Below, piece by piece: positions 26,805-35,735 of a stretch of 64,000 nucleotides of DNA. Under the pieces are notes generated by a model. The model saw only the letters and a program-made list of their open reading frames with translations. It did not search any database and was not told where the DNA came from. Every line of letters starts with the position of its first letter. The stretch's first letter is position 1. The stretch spans positions 1 through 64,000 of the forward strand of contig NZ_FNWS01000004.1 in NCBI RefSeq assembly GCF_900108455.1. The letters are read 5' to 3'. Position numbers and translations under genes: made by a program. The DNA is from Fructobacillus pseudoficulneus. GTDB lineage: Bacteria; Bacillota; Bacilli; Lactobacillales; Lactobacillaceae.

Positions 26805-26836
26805 AAAGGAGCGTGCATGAAGCACGCTCTTTTTAA
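26803..26836. terminator. bidirectional terminator
   Basis: AAAGGAGCGTGC-ATGAA-GCACGCTCTTTTT between manA and the reductase gene. Confidence 0.85.
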
Positions 26837-27831
26837 TCAATATTCATTGAGGAAGAATGGCCGGGGCCCCCCTGGCCGGGGTCAATCGCAGCAATCGCCG
26901 CATTAACCGCTGCAGGCGCCTGGCCAAAGCCGGTCGCAATCAAATCAGCATGACCTGGATAAGAAGAGACATCCCCAATCGCAAATAACCTGTCTTGTTT
27001 GGTCTTAATATGGTCTTCCACCACAATTCCCTGAGCATCCCAGTCCAAATCAACTTGCCAACCCATATCGGCTTGTCCCTTGGTCAAAAAGCCATACTGG
27101 ACCAGGAGCTGGTCAACTAGCAGGTCTTCAACCTGGCTTTTATCTTTAACGTGTTCTAATGTTAACCGCAGCTGTTGGTCCTCTTGCAAAACTGCTTTAG
27201 CGACCTTTAAGGGCGTCTTTTTAATAACATCCGTCTTTTCAAGACCGAGCACCGCCTGTTCTAAGGCCCGGAACTGGTTGCGTCGATGAATCAAATACGT
27301 CTCAGCAGCAATGCCATCAAGTTGCGTGGCCAAGTCAACTGCCGCATCACCACCACCAAGGACGGCGACCTTTTTCCCCCGATAAATCGATAAGTCAGGC
27401 GCAAAATAAGATAGTCCACGACCTTCTAGCTCTTTTTCGTTTTCAATTTGCAGGCGCCGGGGCTCAAAGGCCCCTTTTCCGGTTGCTAAAATGACCGACC
27501 GCCCCTGATAAAGAGCTTCACCCTCATTAACGGTTAATTGCCATTGATCATTTTGCCAAGCAATGTCGCTCACCTTTGCTTCGGTACGAACATCAACGGG
27601 GAATTTGCTTAGTTGTTCTTGTAATTGTTCGACTAATCCACGACCAGAAATCCCCGGCACTCCGGCTACATCCCAAATTTTCTTATCTGGGTAGAGCGTC
27701 TGAATTTGCCCCCCTAAATCCGTTAACGCTTCTAATAAAAGAACCCGCATATTGCGCAAAGAAGCATAAAAAGCGGCAAACATGCCAGCAGGACCACCGC
27801 CTACAATAATAATGTCGTACGTTTTTTCCAT
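26833..27831 (-). CDS. ferredoxin/flavodoxin--NADP+ reductase (TrxB-like, YumC type)
   Basis: FAD- and NADPH-binding flavoprotein of 332 residues. The FAD-binding GGGPAGMFAAFYA is at the N-terminus, the NADP-binding GGGDAAVDLA near residue 160, and a terminal FAIGDVSSYPGHADLIATGFGQAPAAVNAA. It lacks the CxxC active site of thioredoxin reductase. That absence, and the length, place it with type 2 ferredoxin-NADP reductases. The ATG at 27831 precedes MEKTYDIIIVGGGPAG; upstream in-frame codons overlap the divergent promoter region. Confidence 0.9.
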   Translation of the reverse strand: MEKTYDIIIVGGGPAGMFAAFYASLRNMRVLLLEALTDLGGQIQTLYPDKKIWDVAGVPGISGRGLVEQLQEQLSKFPVDVRTEAKVSDIAWQNDQWQLTVNEGEALYQGRSVILATGKGAFEPRRLQIENEKELEGRGLSYFAPDLSIYRGKKVAVLGGGDAAVDLATQLDGIAAETYLIHRRNQFRALEQAVLGLEKTDVIKKTPLKVAKAVLQEDQQLRLTLEHVKDKSQVEDLLVDQLLVQYGFLTKGQADMGWQVDLDWDAQGIVVEDHIKTKQDRLFAIGDVSSYPGHADLIATGFGQAPAAVNAAIAAIDPGQGGPGHSSSMNID

Positions 27832-27908
27832 TTTATCCGTCTTTCTTCGTGTTTTTCGATTATTTTTTGTTATAATGAAAGCGTACCCAAACTGAAGGAG
27901 ATTGCGCA

Positions 27909-28865
27909 ATGTCCCGCAAAAAAATGATTTTAGACCTAGACACCGGTATCGACGATGCCCTCGCATTAGCTTATGCGGTTGGCCACGATGACATCGATTT
28001 AATTGGTATCATCGCTACCTATGGTAACGCCCTCACGGATGTCACTGCTCAGAATTCACTGGACCTACTTGACTTACTTGGCGCCCATGACGTGCCCGTC
28101 TTTGTTGGTGAAACACATTCATCAACAACTGATTCTTTCACCGTCATGCCCATCTCTGAAGCCATTCATGGAACAAACGGTATTGGCAACGTCCAAGTGG
28201 CCGCCTCTGATCGCCAAGTAGATTCCGAGAATGGTATCGACTTCTTAATTGAAGCCGCCCATCAATACCAAGATGAACTCATTTACCTACCAACTGGTCC
28301 CCTCACCAACCTTGCTAAGGCATTGGAAAAGGATCCAAGCATTGCAGAATTGATTGGTCAAACGACCTTAATGGGTGGCGCCCTCACAGTTCCCGGTAAT
28401 GTGACACCATTTACAGAAGCCAACATTCACCAAGACCCAGAAGCAGCCGATGTTGTTTTCAAACAGCAGCACAATCTGACCATGGTCGGCTTGGATGTCA
28501 CTTTGCGGACCCTGTTAACTAAGAAGCACACTCAAGAGTGGCGTGACTTAGGCACAACAGCCGGACAAAACTATGCCGACATCATGGACTACTATATTGA
28601 TGCCTATTATAACCTAGATATTGATAAAAAAGGAGCCGCACTCCACGATCCATTAGCTGTAGCGGTATCCGTTGACCCCTCTTATGTCACTACCCTTGAT
28701 CTCAACATGCAGGTTACTTATGACAAGGAAAGCGGCGACTACGGCCGGACAATTGGTGATAAGGCCAAGTTGTTAGAGCCAACTATTTCCAAAGCAGCCA
28801 TCTTGGTTGACCAAGACCGCTTTGTTAACGACTTCCAACAAATGATGTTGAAGGTCTTAGCTTAA
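27909..28865 (+). CDS. nucleoside hydrolase (IunH/Rih family)
   Basis: Ribonucleoside hydrolase of 318 residues that splits nucleosides into base and ribose. The N-terminal LDLDTGIDDALALAYA holds the calcium-binding DxDxxxDD cluster. The LTNLAKAL and HDPLAVAV segments (the latter with the second Asp ligand) are also present. AAGGAG lies 8 bases ahead of the ATG and an extended -10 (TG-T-TATAAT) is found near 27870. Substrate range (pyrimidine, purine or both) cannot be told. The freed ribose could enter through rbsK, present further right. Confidence 0.9.
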   Translation: MSRKKMILDLDTGIDDALALAYAVGHDDIDLIGIIATYGNALTDVTAQNSLDLLDLLGAHDVPVFVGETHSSTTDSFTVMPISEAIHGTNGIGNVQVAASDRQVDSENGIDFLIEAAHQYQDELIYLPTGPLTNLAKALEKDPSIAELIGQTTLMGGALTVPGNVTPFTEANIHQDPEAADVVFKQQHNLTMVGLDVTLRTLLTKKHTQEWRDLGTTAGQNYADIMDYYIDAYYNLDIDKKGAALHDPLAVAVSVDPSYVTTLDLNMQVTYDKESGDYGRTIGDKAKLLEPTISKAAILVDQDRFVNDFQQMMLKVLA

Positions 28866-28898
28866 AGAAAAAAGCTTAGCGATTGCTAAGCTTTTTTT
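28866..28898. terminator. bidirectional terminator
   Basis: AAAAAGCTTAGC-GATT-GCTAAGCTTTTTTT between converging genes. Confidence 0.9.
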
Positions 28899-28903
28899 GT
28901 GCA

Positions 28904-29545
28904 TTATTTTTGATTAACTTCAGCTAATTTGGCATCAATTAAGGCCAAAACCTTTTCCTTAGCCGCTGCATCTTCGACGAAGTTTAACTCGTCACCATTA
29001 ATTTCCAGCTTTGGTGACCGGTCATACTGGTCAAACCAAGCATCATAGCGGGCATTCAAGTCGGCATAGTACTGATACAAATCTGGATCTTGTTCAATTT
29101 GTTCGTATGGACGACCACGCTTTTTAATTCGAGCTAACATGGTATCCAAAGAAACCCGGACATGGATTAATAAATCAGGCGTCTTGGTCTTCTTATCCTC
29201 AGAAACTTCTTCTAAGACATTGTTGACCAGTTCCTTATAAATATCGACCTCTGTTTGGGTAGCTCGTCCCAAATCCGCATTCAACTGAAAGAGCAATGCA
29301 TCTTCAAAGATTGATCGGTCCAAAACGGAATTCTCGTGCTTTTGCGCTTCGTGAATTTGGTCCAGACGAGTATTGAGAAAATAAATTTGTAGCAAGAAAC
29401 TATACTTCTTGGGGTCTTGGTAAAAGAGTGGCAAAATTGGGTTGTTGTCCACACTTTCATAGTAAGCCTGCCCACCAAGGTGCTCTGCTAAAATTTCTGT
29501 TAAGCTGGTTTTCCCAGCGCCAATCGTCCCGGCCAATACAATCAT
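28904..29545 (-). CDS. deoxynucleoside kinase (dAK/dGK family)
   Basis: Kinase of 213 residues that phosphorylates salvaged deoxyadenosine or deoxyguanosine. P-loop GTIGAGKTS at the start, the DRSIFEDALLF motif (catalytic DRS), and a LID region with RIKKRGRPYEQIEQ. In lactobacilli such kinases usually come as an adjacent pair of subunits; only one copy is present here. The ATG at 29545 is preceded by GAGGAG. Confidence 0.88.
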   Translation of the reverse strand: MIVLAGTIGAGKTSLTEILAEHLGGQAYYESVDNNPILPLFYQDPKKYSFLLQIYFLNTRLDQIHEAQKHENSVLDRSIFEDALLFQLNADLGRATQTEVDIYKELVNNVLEEVSEDKKTKTPDLLIHVRVSLDTMLARIKKRGRPYEQIEQDPDLYQYYADLNARYDAWFDQYDRSPKLEINGDELNFVEDAAAKEKVLALIDAKLAEVNQK

Positions 29546-29632
29546 TTGTTCATCAATCTCCTCATTTATCGCTCTCTCAAGTATAGCAAAAACCTTCCCG
29601 CATTTGCGGTCTTCTGTCAGATTTTTTGCAAA

Positions 29633-29662
29633 GAAAAAAGGCTGGAAATTTCAGCCTTTTTT
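29633..29662 (-). terminator. htrA terminator
   Basis: AAAAAAGGCTG-AAATTTC-CAGCCTTTTTTC on the minus strand, immediately after the htrA stop. Confidence 0.88.
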
Positions 29663-29663
29663 A

Positions 29664-30806
29664 TTAATTTTGTGTTTTGAGTGTTTGATTCAACTTAACC
29701 GTTACTGTCTTCTTCGCAGTACCACGATAGAAGGTCAACGTGACCTTATCGCCAACCTTGTGCGTATAAAGTTCTTCACGCAAATCAGCCTGGTTCGAAA
29801 CAGTCTTGCCGTCGATGCCAACGATGACATCGTATTTCTTCAAGCCCGCTTTGTCAGCCGGTGAATCGCTATTGACCTTATAAAGGACTACCCCACCGTT
29901 AACACTGTTTGGAATCTTCAAGGAAGATTGTTGCTCGTCAACTGGAACCTGTGACAAGTTAATCATTTGGATTCCAAGCGCCGGACGAGTTACCTTACCA
30001 TCCTTGACCAGCTTATTAACAATATCGACAACCTGATCAGAAGGAATGGCAAAACCAATTCCCTCAACTGCGGTTCCGTTAGATGAGGTCGACAGTTTCA
30101 TCGAATTAATTCCAATGACCTGTCCCGCTAGGTTAATTAACGGACCTCCTGAGTTACCGGGGTTAATGGCCGCATCGGTTTGAATAACCGTTGAACCGCC
30201 GTAATTTTGACCACTATCATCGTCTGATTGCACTAAACGCTTGGTAGCGGAAACAATTCCTTCCGTCACAGATGATGCATACTGCGAACCCAATGGTGAC
30301 CCGATTGCCAAAACCTTTTCACCAACGGCGATTTTACCTGAATCACCAAAGCTAGCAGTTGAGATATTAGTTGAATCGCTAATCTTCAATACCGCCAAAT
30401 CAGTTAGGGAATCTTTTCCAACCAATTCCGCAGTAACCGTCTTGTTATCATTGGTAATCACTTGAATCTTATCAGCACCATCAATCACGTGGTTGTTGGT
30501 CACGATGAAGGCAGAACCCTCTGCCTTTTTATAAGCAAATCCTGAACCCTCAGACGATTCTGTATAGGAATTGCTGCCAGATTTCTTAAAATTGATCACT
30601 GAAACAACAGAATTGGCCACCTTATTATAAGCAGACGTTGCCGTGTCCTTAGAAGAAAGTGCGACTGTCTTCGTCGACTTGGTCCGAACCGGGCTATGCG
30701 TGACTTGATAATTTTGATAAACTTCTTGCCCCGCTAAAACAGCACCTCCACCTAATAACCCGGCAAAGGCGCCTGCCAAAATTAAATTGGTCAAATTCTT
30801 TTGCAT
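29664..30806 (-). CDS. htrA: HtrA/DegP-like membrane serine protease
   Basis: Membrane-anchored surface protease of 380 residues. An N-terminal helix (LTNLILAGAFAGLLGGGAVLAG) is followed by a trypsin-like domain with the catalytic triad in TNNHVIDGAD (His), DLTDLAVLKI (Asp) and NPGNSGGPL (Ser), and a C-terminal PDZ domain (about 280-375). The ATG at 30806 has GGAG 5 bases upstream; the in-frame ATG at 30818 is part of that site. It lies directly behind walK, without the yycH/yycI/yycJ genes found between them in many Firmicutes. Confidence 0.94.
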   Translation of the reverse strand: MQKNLTNLILAGAFAGLLGGGAVLAGQEVYQNYQVTHSPVRTKSTKTVALSSKDTATSAYNKVANSVVSVINFKKSGSNSYTESSEGSGFAYKKAEGSAFIVTNNHVIDGADKIQVITNDNKTVTAELVGKDSLTDLAVLKISDSTNISTASFGDSGKIAVGEKVLAIGSPLGSQYASSVTEGIVSATKRLVQSDDDSGQNYGGSTVIQTDAAINPGNSGGPLINLAGQVIGINSMKLSTSSNGTAVEGIGFAIPSDQVVDIVNKLVKDGKVTRPALGIQMINLSQVPVDEQQSSLKIPNSVNGGVVLYKVNSDSPADKAGLKKYDVIVGIDGKTVSNQADLREELYTHKVGDKVTLTFYRGTAKKTVTVKLNQTLKTQN

Positions 30807-30874
30807 ATCAGTCTCCATTTTTAGCTGAACTTAGTTTAGCAAGTAGACGTTAAGTTAAGATTAAGTAACAAAAA

Positions 30875-32752
30875 TCAGTCATCGTCCCAATTTTTGCCAC
30901 TTAATAACAGTTCATCCTCAACGTAATTAAAAGTCAGCTTAAAGGTTGATCCCTTATTTTCTTCGGATTCAACCCAAATCTCTCCATTGAGTGTTTCCAC
31001 CACTTCTTTGGCAATCGCAAGTCCTAGACCCGTACCACCTTGCGCGCGTGACCGCGACTTATCAACCCGGAAGAAACGGCCAAAGACCCGAGTCAGGTCT
31101 TCCTTAGGAATTCCCAGCCCTTGGTCTGCAATACTGATTTGAACCTTGTGACCGACCTTCTCCAAAGAGACGGTGATTGTCCCACCATCGGGTGAATACT
31201 TGACCGCATTGTTCATAATATTATCCAGCACTTGCGTCATCTTATCGTAATCGATATCAACCCAGAATTCTGGTGTTTCAGGGATTTCACGAACAATCTT
31301 AATCTTCCGGTTATCACTAAATTGCGCATTTGGTGATAGCAAAATCATGTCAAAACGATCCAAAATCGAGTTCAACATGGCGTTTAACTCAACAATTTCC
31401 GTTTTCACTTCCATAGTTCCCTGATCCATCCGCGATAGCTCAAGCAAATCCGCCACCATTCGTGACATCCGCTCCGTTTCGCCCTGAATCACTTCCAAAA
31501 ATTCTTCCGTAATCTGTGGATCATCCTTGGCGCCGTCCAGCAAAGCTTCGATATAAGAACGAACCGACGTTAATGGCGTCCGCAATTCATGGGAGACATT
31601 CGAAACAAAATCACGTCGGTCTTGGTCAATCTTCTTTTGCTTGGTAATATCGTGCAAAATCAGGACTGTCGCATTGATCAATCCCGATGGATTTTTAACT
31701 GGCGAAACACTAATTTCAATCGATCGATGCCCGATTTCAACCATAATCGGCTTTCGGGTTTGAACCATTTCTTGGACATTAATACTTTCAGGAACTTGGA
31801 TCAAGTCTAGGACCTGTTGTCCCAAAGCGTCCTGCTCAGTAATGCCTAAAATCGTCGTGGCGGCTTGATTAATAATCAAGAGCTGTCCACTGGCATTGGT
31901 CAGCAAAACGCCATCAGACATGTGATGCAGGACTGAATGCAGACGATTGCGTTCATTACTGATGATTTCGGTTGATTCCGCAATTCGATTTGATAGTTTG
32001 TTAACCGATTGTGCTAGTTGTGAAATTTCATCAGACCCGCGGATGTCATTAATCATCGAATAATCACCGGCCGCGATTCGAGCAGTCTGCTTATTAATAA
32101 TTTCAATTGGTCGGGTCAATGTTCGTGACAAAACAAAGGCCAAGTAGACAGAGGCCACCAGCGTTAACAAGCCGGCCAAAACAAAGAGCACTAAGATCTG
32201 CCGGGCATTGGCATAGACCTTATTTAAGTCGGCGTAGACAATGGCTAATCCAATCGGCTTTTCATCTTTGGCAGTCGGCTTTGTGCTACCATCACGGTAG
32301 AGTGGCATCGTTACCACCGCCTGTTGTCCTTGGCCCGTTTCTTGGTCCTGCGTTTTAATCTTTTGATAAGAATTATCACCAGCTAAGGCTAATTGAGCAT
32401 TTTGGTCCAACCGTCGTGGCGTCAACGCTGAGTTATTTGATTGCTTGGCAACAACTTTTCCTGCCTGGTTAAAGACAACAACGTTTTGAACCAAATTAGC
32501 ATCAAAATCTTTGATGGCGGTTTTCATCCGACTTTGGGCTTCGGGATCATCACTGTCGACCAAACCAGCCGTGATTTTCTTAGAAACGTAGGTCGGCAAA
32601 GTCAGCTCGGATTCGCTGGCCATTAAATCATGTCGTTCAATTTGATGAACAAAGAAAACGCCAAATGATTCCAAAATCACAATCAAAAAAAGGACAAAGA
32701 CAAAAGTTATTCGGAATCGAATCGATTGTAAGAGTTTAACAATGACTTTCAT
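30875..32752 (-). CDS. walK: sensor histidine kinase WalK (VicK)
   Basis: Two-component kinase of 625 residues that governs cell-wall turnover. In order: transmembrane helix at 12-30, extracellular sensor, second helix near 190, HAMP (TLTRPIEIINKQTARIAAGDYS), PAS domain, HisKA with FVSNVSHELRTPLTSV, and an HATPase domain with GGTGLGLAIAKEVV. The extracellular loop makes it the two-helix WalK type of Bacillus and lactobacilli, not the single-helix type of streptococci. AGGAA lies ahead of the ATG; walR is 45 bases upstream. Confidence 0.95.
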   Translation of the reverse strand: MKVIVKLLQSIRFRITFVFVLFLIVILESFGVFFVHQIERHDLMASESELTLPTYVSKKITAGLVDSDDPEAQSRMKTAIKDFDANLVQNVVVFNQAGKVVAKQSNNSALTPRRLDQNAQLALAGDNSYQKIKTQDQETGQGQQAVVTMPLYRDGSTKPTAKDEKPIGLAIVYADLNKVYANARQILVLFVLAGLLTLVASVYLAFVLSRTLTRPIEIINKQTARIAAGDYSMINDIRGSDEISQLAQSVNKLSNRIAESTEIISNERNRLHSVLHHMSDGVLLTNASGQLLIINQAATTILGITEQDALGQQVLDLIQVPESINVQEMVQTRKPIMVEIGHRSIEISVSPVKNPSGLINATVLILHDITKQKKIDQDRRDFVSNVSHELRTPLTSVRSYIEALLDGAKDDPQITEEFLEVIQGETERMSRMVADLLELSRMDQGTMEVKTEIVELNAMLNSILDRFDMILLSPNAQFSDNRKIKIVREIPETPEFWVDIDYDKMTQVLDNIMNNAVKYSPDGGTITVSLEKVGHKVQISIADQGLGIPKEDLTRVFGRFFRVDKSRSRAQGGTGLGLAIAKEVVETLNGEIWVESEENKGSTFKLTFNYVEDELLLSGKNWDDD

Positions 32753-32797
32753 ATTCCTGACAACTGCTGCCTGTCCCTTCTATTTATTTGATGCGAT

Positions 32798-33511
32798 TTA
32801 TTTGTTTTGATTTTTTCCTGAAGAAAGGTAATAACCAACCCCACGACGTGTTCCCAACCAAACTGGATGTGAAGGAACGTCTTCAATTTTTTCACGTAAA
32901 CGACGAACCGTCACATCGACTGCACGTACGTCGCCAAAGTAGTCATAACCCCATACTTGACGCAACAAGTTTTCACGGTTCATCACTTGACCGATGTGTT
33001 GTGCCATATATGAAAGCAATTCAAACTCACGATGAGTCAATTCAAGATCAACACCATCCTTGGTAACCATGTAAGTTTTAGTATGAATCACCAAGTTACC
33101 CAATTGGATATCTTCTTGGTTTACTGAAGTATCATCTGTCCGGCTTGGCACATGACGGTTACGCAAGTTTGCCTTGACACGGGCAACCAATTCACGATTT
33201 GAGAATGGCTTGGTAATGTAATCGTCAGCTCCCATTTCCAATCCAATGACTTTGTCAATCTCAGAATCCTTGGCCGTCACCATAATTACTGGTGTCTTGT
33301 CCTTCGCCCGAATCTGGCGTAGAACTTCAATCCCTTCAACTTCAGGCAACATTTGATCCAACAAAACCAAATCAGGATTATCGGACTTATAAAGTTCCAA
33401 TGCTTCAGCACCGTCACCTGCAGTAACTACTTCGTAGCCTTCCTTGACCAAGTTGAACTTGATGATGTCAGAGATTGGCTTTTCGTCATCAACCACTAAA
33501 ATTTTATACAT
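32798..33511 (-). CDS. walR: response regulator WalR (VicR)
   Basis: OmpR/PhoB-type regulator of 237 residues. The receiver domain has the acidic pair D8/D9, phospho-acceptor D52 and the usual Thr and Lys (VTAKD, ITKPF). The C-terminal winged helix ([11 protein letters not shown]...GVGYYL) is typical of WalR. The start is the ATG of [12 protein letters not shown], with GGAG a few bases upstream; an in-frame ATG 21 bases earlier overlaps that site. First gene of walR-walK-htrA. Confidence 0.95.
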   Translation of the reverse strand: MYKILVVDDEKPISDIIKFNLVKEGYEVVTAGDGAEALELYKSDNPDLVLLDQMLPEVEGIEVLRQIRAKDKTPVIMVTAKDSEIDKVIGLEMGADDYITKPFSNRELVARVKANLRNRHVPSRTDDTSVNQEDIQLGNLVIHTKTYMVTKDGVDLELTHREFELLSYMAQHIGQVMNRENLLRQVWGYDYFGDVRAVDVTVRRLREKIEDVPSHPVWLGTRRGVGYYLSSGKNQNK

Positions 33512-33594
33512 ACGCGTCTCCAATAAAAACATTTTTCATTCGTTATTGTAACATATTATATTCGGATTTAACTTGATTTATGAATATTATTCAC

Positions 33595-33643
33595 AAAAAA
33601 GACCACTTTTCGACTTGTTTCTCGAAAGATGGGCTTTTTTCTT
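33595..33643 (-). terminator. prs terminator
   Basis: A long imperfect stem AAAAAAGCCCATCTTTCGA / TCGAAAAGTGGTCTTTTTT on the minus strand, downstream of prs and upstream of walR. Confidence 0.75.
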
Positions 33644-33690
33644 TGTGATTATTTAATTTGTTTCTAAAAAGCTGTCGCAGTGAAACACTG

Positions 33691-34674
33691 TTATTCTTGT
33701 GTCCGACGACGGAAACGGTGCTTAAACATTGGACTAATTGCTTCATTCATTGACACACGGCGAATTGCTTCACCAATCAATTCCCCAACTGAGACAATTT
33801 CCAACTTATCGAACTTCTTTGAGTCCGGTAAGTTGATTGAATCCGTCACAATGACCTTCGTAAAGACGGAGTTTTGCAACCGTTCCAAAGCTGGTCCTGA
33901 GAAAACGGCGTGTGAGGCCACTACGTAGACTTCCTTAGCACCATGTTCCATCACCAACTGAGCACCCTGGGTAATGGTTCCAGCAGTATCAATCATATCG
34001 TCAATCATGATGGCTGTCTTACCGGCTACATCCCCGACGATTGAACCAACTTCCGCCACGTTAGGCTTTGGCCGACGCTTGTCAATAACGGCCACTGGTG
34101 CTTCCAAGCCAAGCATGTTGTTCAAGTTGCGGGCTCGGGTCATCCCACCGTGATCCGGTGAAACAACAACGGCATTTTCCTTATCAGCAATTCCTGTCTC
34201 AATCAGGTAATCAGCTAGCAAAGGTGCGCCCTGTAAATGATCCATTGGTAAGTCAAAAAATCCTTGAATCTGGGCAGCGTGAAGGTCTAATGCCATCACA
34301 CGAGTTGCCCCGGCACGTTCAATCATGTTGGCAACCAACTTAGCGGTGATTGGTTCGCGAGAACGGGCCTTTCGGTCTTGTCGTGCATAACCGTAATATG
34401 GCAAGACGACGTTAATTTGATTAGCTGAAGCCCGCTTAAGAGCATCAATCATAATCAACAATTCCATCAAATTGTCATTGACCGGTTGTGACGTTGACTG
34501 AATCACGAAAACATCGGCTCCACGAACGGATTCTTCGATGTTAATTTGAACTTCACCATCGGCAAAACGCTTCACTGAAATATCACTAAGTGGCACGCCC
34601 ACTTCGGCAGCAATTTTTTCAGCCAAGGGATGATTCGATGAGAGAGAAAAGAGTTTTAAGTTTGACTTAGGCAT
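33691..34674 (-). CDS. prs: ribose-phosphate pyrophosphokinase
   Basis: Makes PRPP from ribose 5-phosphate and ATP for purine, pyrimidine, His and NAD synthesis. The 327 residues include [21 protein letters not shown] (ATP/flexible loop) and the PRPP-binding loop [13 protein letters not shown]. The start is [22 protein letters not shown], with GGAG 8 bases upstream. A much longer open frame extends upstream but has no family similarity. Linked to the pentose phosphate genes of the window by its substrate. Confidence 0.96.
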   Translation of the reverse strand: MPKSNLKLFSLSSNHPLAEKIAAEVGVPLSDISVKRFADGEVQINIEESVRGADVFVIQSTSQPVNDNLMELLIMIDALKRASANQINVVLPYYGYARQDRKARSREPITAKLVANMIERAGATRVMALDLHAAQIQGFFDLPMDHLQGAPLLADYLIETGIADKENAVVVSPDHGGMTRARNLNNMLGLEAPVAVIDKRRPKPNVAEVGSIVGDVAGKTAIMIDDMIDTAGTITQGAQLVMEHGAKEVYVVASHAVFSGPALERLQNSVFTKVIVTDSINLPDSKKFDKLEIVSVGELIGEAIRRVSMNEAISPMFKHRFRRRTQE

Positions 34675-34741
34675 TATGTTACTCCATAAAAGAAACGACG
34701 ATTTCCTATTTATTATAACAATAAATTGGGTAAAACTGGGC

Positions 34742-34772
34742 AAAAAAGCGACTGAATTTTCATCAGTCGCCC
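34742..34772 (-). terminator. HAD phosphatase terminator
   Basis: GCGACTGA/TCAGTCGC stem with a 7-base loop, followed by TTTTTT on the minus strand. Confidence 0.88.
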
Positions 34773-34801
34773 TCAAATACTGTTCTTTTGTACTTTTATG
34801 A

Positions 34802-35620
34802 TCAATCAGCCAAAACAAAACGCTCAATTGCCTTGGCAACCCCATCATGATTATTATCAGCGGTTTCGGCATTGGCAACTTCTTTAATCGCAGGAATGGC
34901 ATTACCCATTGCCACCCCAATTCCGGCGGCCTGAATCATGGTAAAGTCATTTTCTTGGTCACCGATGGCCATTGTTTGAGACTGGTTAATGCCCAGCTCT
35001 TCTGCCAGTGCCAGCAGCGCTTGTCCCTTGGAAGCATCATTGTTCATGAACTCCAAATTATTAGGCGTTGACCGCACCACGTTGGCATCAATGGCCAATT
35101 GTTCTGGTACCTTGGCCTGCACTTGATCCATAAAGACCTTTTCACCGATAGCAATTGCCTTGACAAAGGGCACTTCCTTCAATTCTGCTAGGCTATCTTT
35201 CACCGTTAACGGAATGTTAACCACGAAATTTTCCTGACTAGCAAAGACGTTCACATAACGATTAATCGTATAGGCATCCGTATCCGATTCAATCTGGATG
35301 TATGCATTGTTCTCGGCTGCAAACCGTTGTGCTTGCTGGAACGATTCCCATGACAACGCGGCACGGTGCAACACTTTTTGACCGTCTGTCGTCTGGACTA
35401 AGCCCCCATTATGGGTGATAACGTAATGATCAGAGCCAACTAAGTCTAATTCGTTTAAAATGCTTTTAACGCCGGTTTCTGGCCGTCCAGTCGTAATCAC
35501 GACATAGACGCCCTGAGCCGTGGCCTTTTGTATCGTTTTTTTAACAGCCGGCGTAATTTCACGATTGTCGTTGTACAGTGTCCCATCAATATCAATCGAA
35601 ACAAGTTTTATTGGATTCAT
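34802..35620 (-). CDS. Cof-type HAD-IIB phosphatase
   Basis: Sugar-phosphate or nucleotide-like phosphatase of 272 residues. Motif [13 protein letters not shown], motif [10 protein letters not shown], Lys in DASKGQAL, and motif [14 protein letters not shown]. The insertion (cap) between motifs II and III marks the IIB (Cof) subclass. Substrate unknown. The ATG at 35620 follows AAGGGG; an in-frame upstream extension encodes hydrophobic residues of no known family and is rejected. Confidence 0.9.
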   Translation of the reverse strand: MNPIKLVSIDIDGTLYNDNREITPAVKKTIQKATAQGVYVVITTGRPETGVKSILNELDLVGSDHYVITHNGGLVQTTDGQKVLHRAALSWESFQQAQRFAAENNAYIQIESDTDAYTINRYVNVFASQENFVVNIPLTVKDSLAELKEVPFVKAIAIGEKVFMDQVQAKVPEQLAIDANVVRSTPNNLEFMNNDASKGQALLALAEELGINQSQTMAIGDQENDFTMIQAAGIGVAMGNAIPAIKEVANAETADNNHDGVAKAIERFVLAD

Positions 35621-35692
35621 GAAGTTGTTGACCCCTTTCAAGATTATGTCAATTATAGCAAAAATCACTGAGGCATTGAGGATTAAAAAGTA

Positions 35693-35722
35693 CAAAAAAA
35701 GAACCGCCGGAGCGATTCTTTC
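35693..35722 (-). terminator. xfp terminator
   Basis: AGAATCGC-TCCG-GCGGTTCT stem (one wobble) followed by TTTTTTTG on the minus strand. Confidence 0.8.
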
Positions 35723-35735
35723 AAGTATTAAAGGA

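Noticed and set aside
27866-27900. CcpA cre-like site upstream of the nucleoside hydrolase gene (TGAAAGCGTACCCA)
   Set aside because: Two conserved positions fail and it lacks the palindromic right half.
33691-34920. Extended 409-residue prs with an 82-residue N-terminal addition
   Set aside because: The addition crosses the terminator hairpin at 34742-34772 and the intergenic gap, and has no similarity to PRPP synthetases. The start at 34674 has a good ribosome site.
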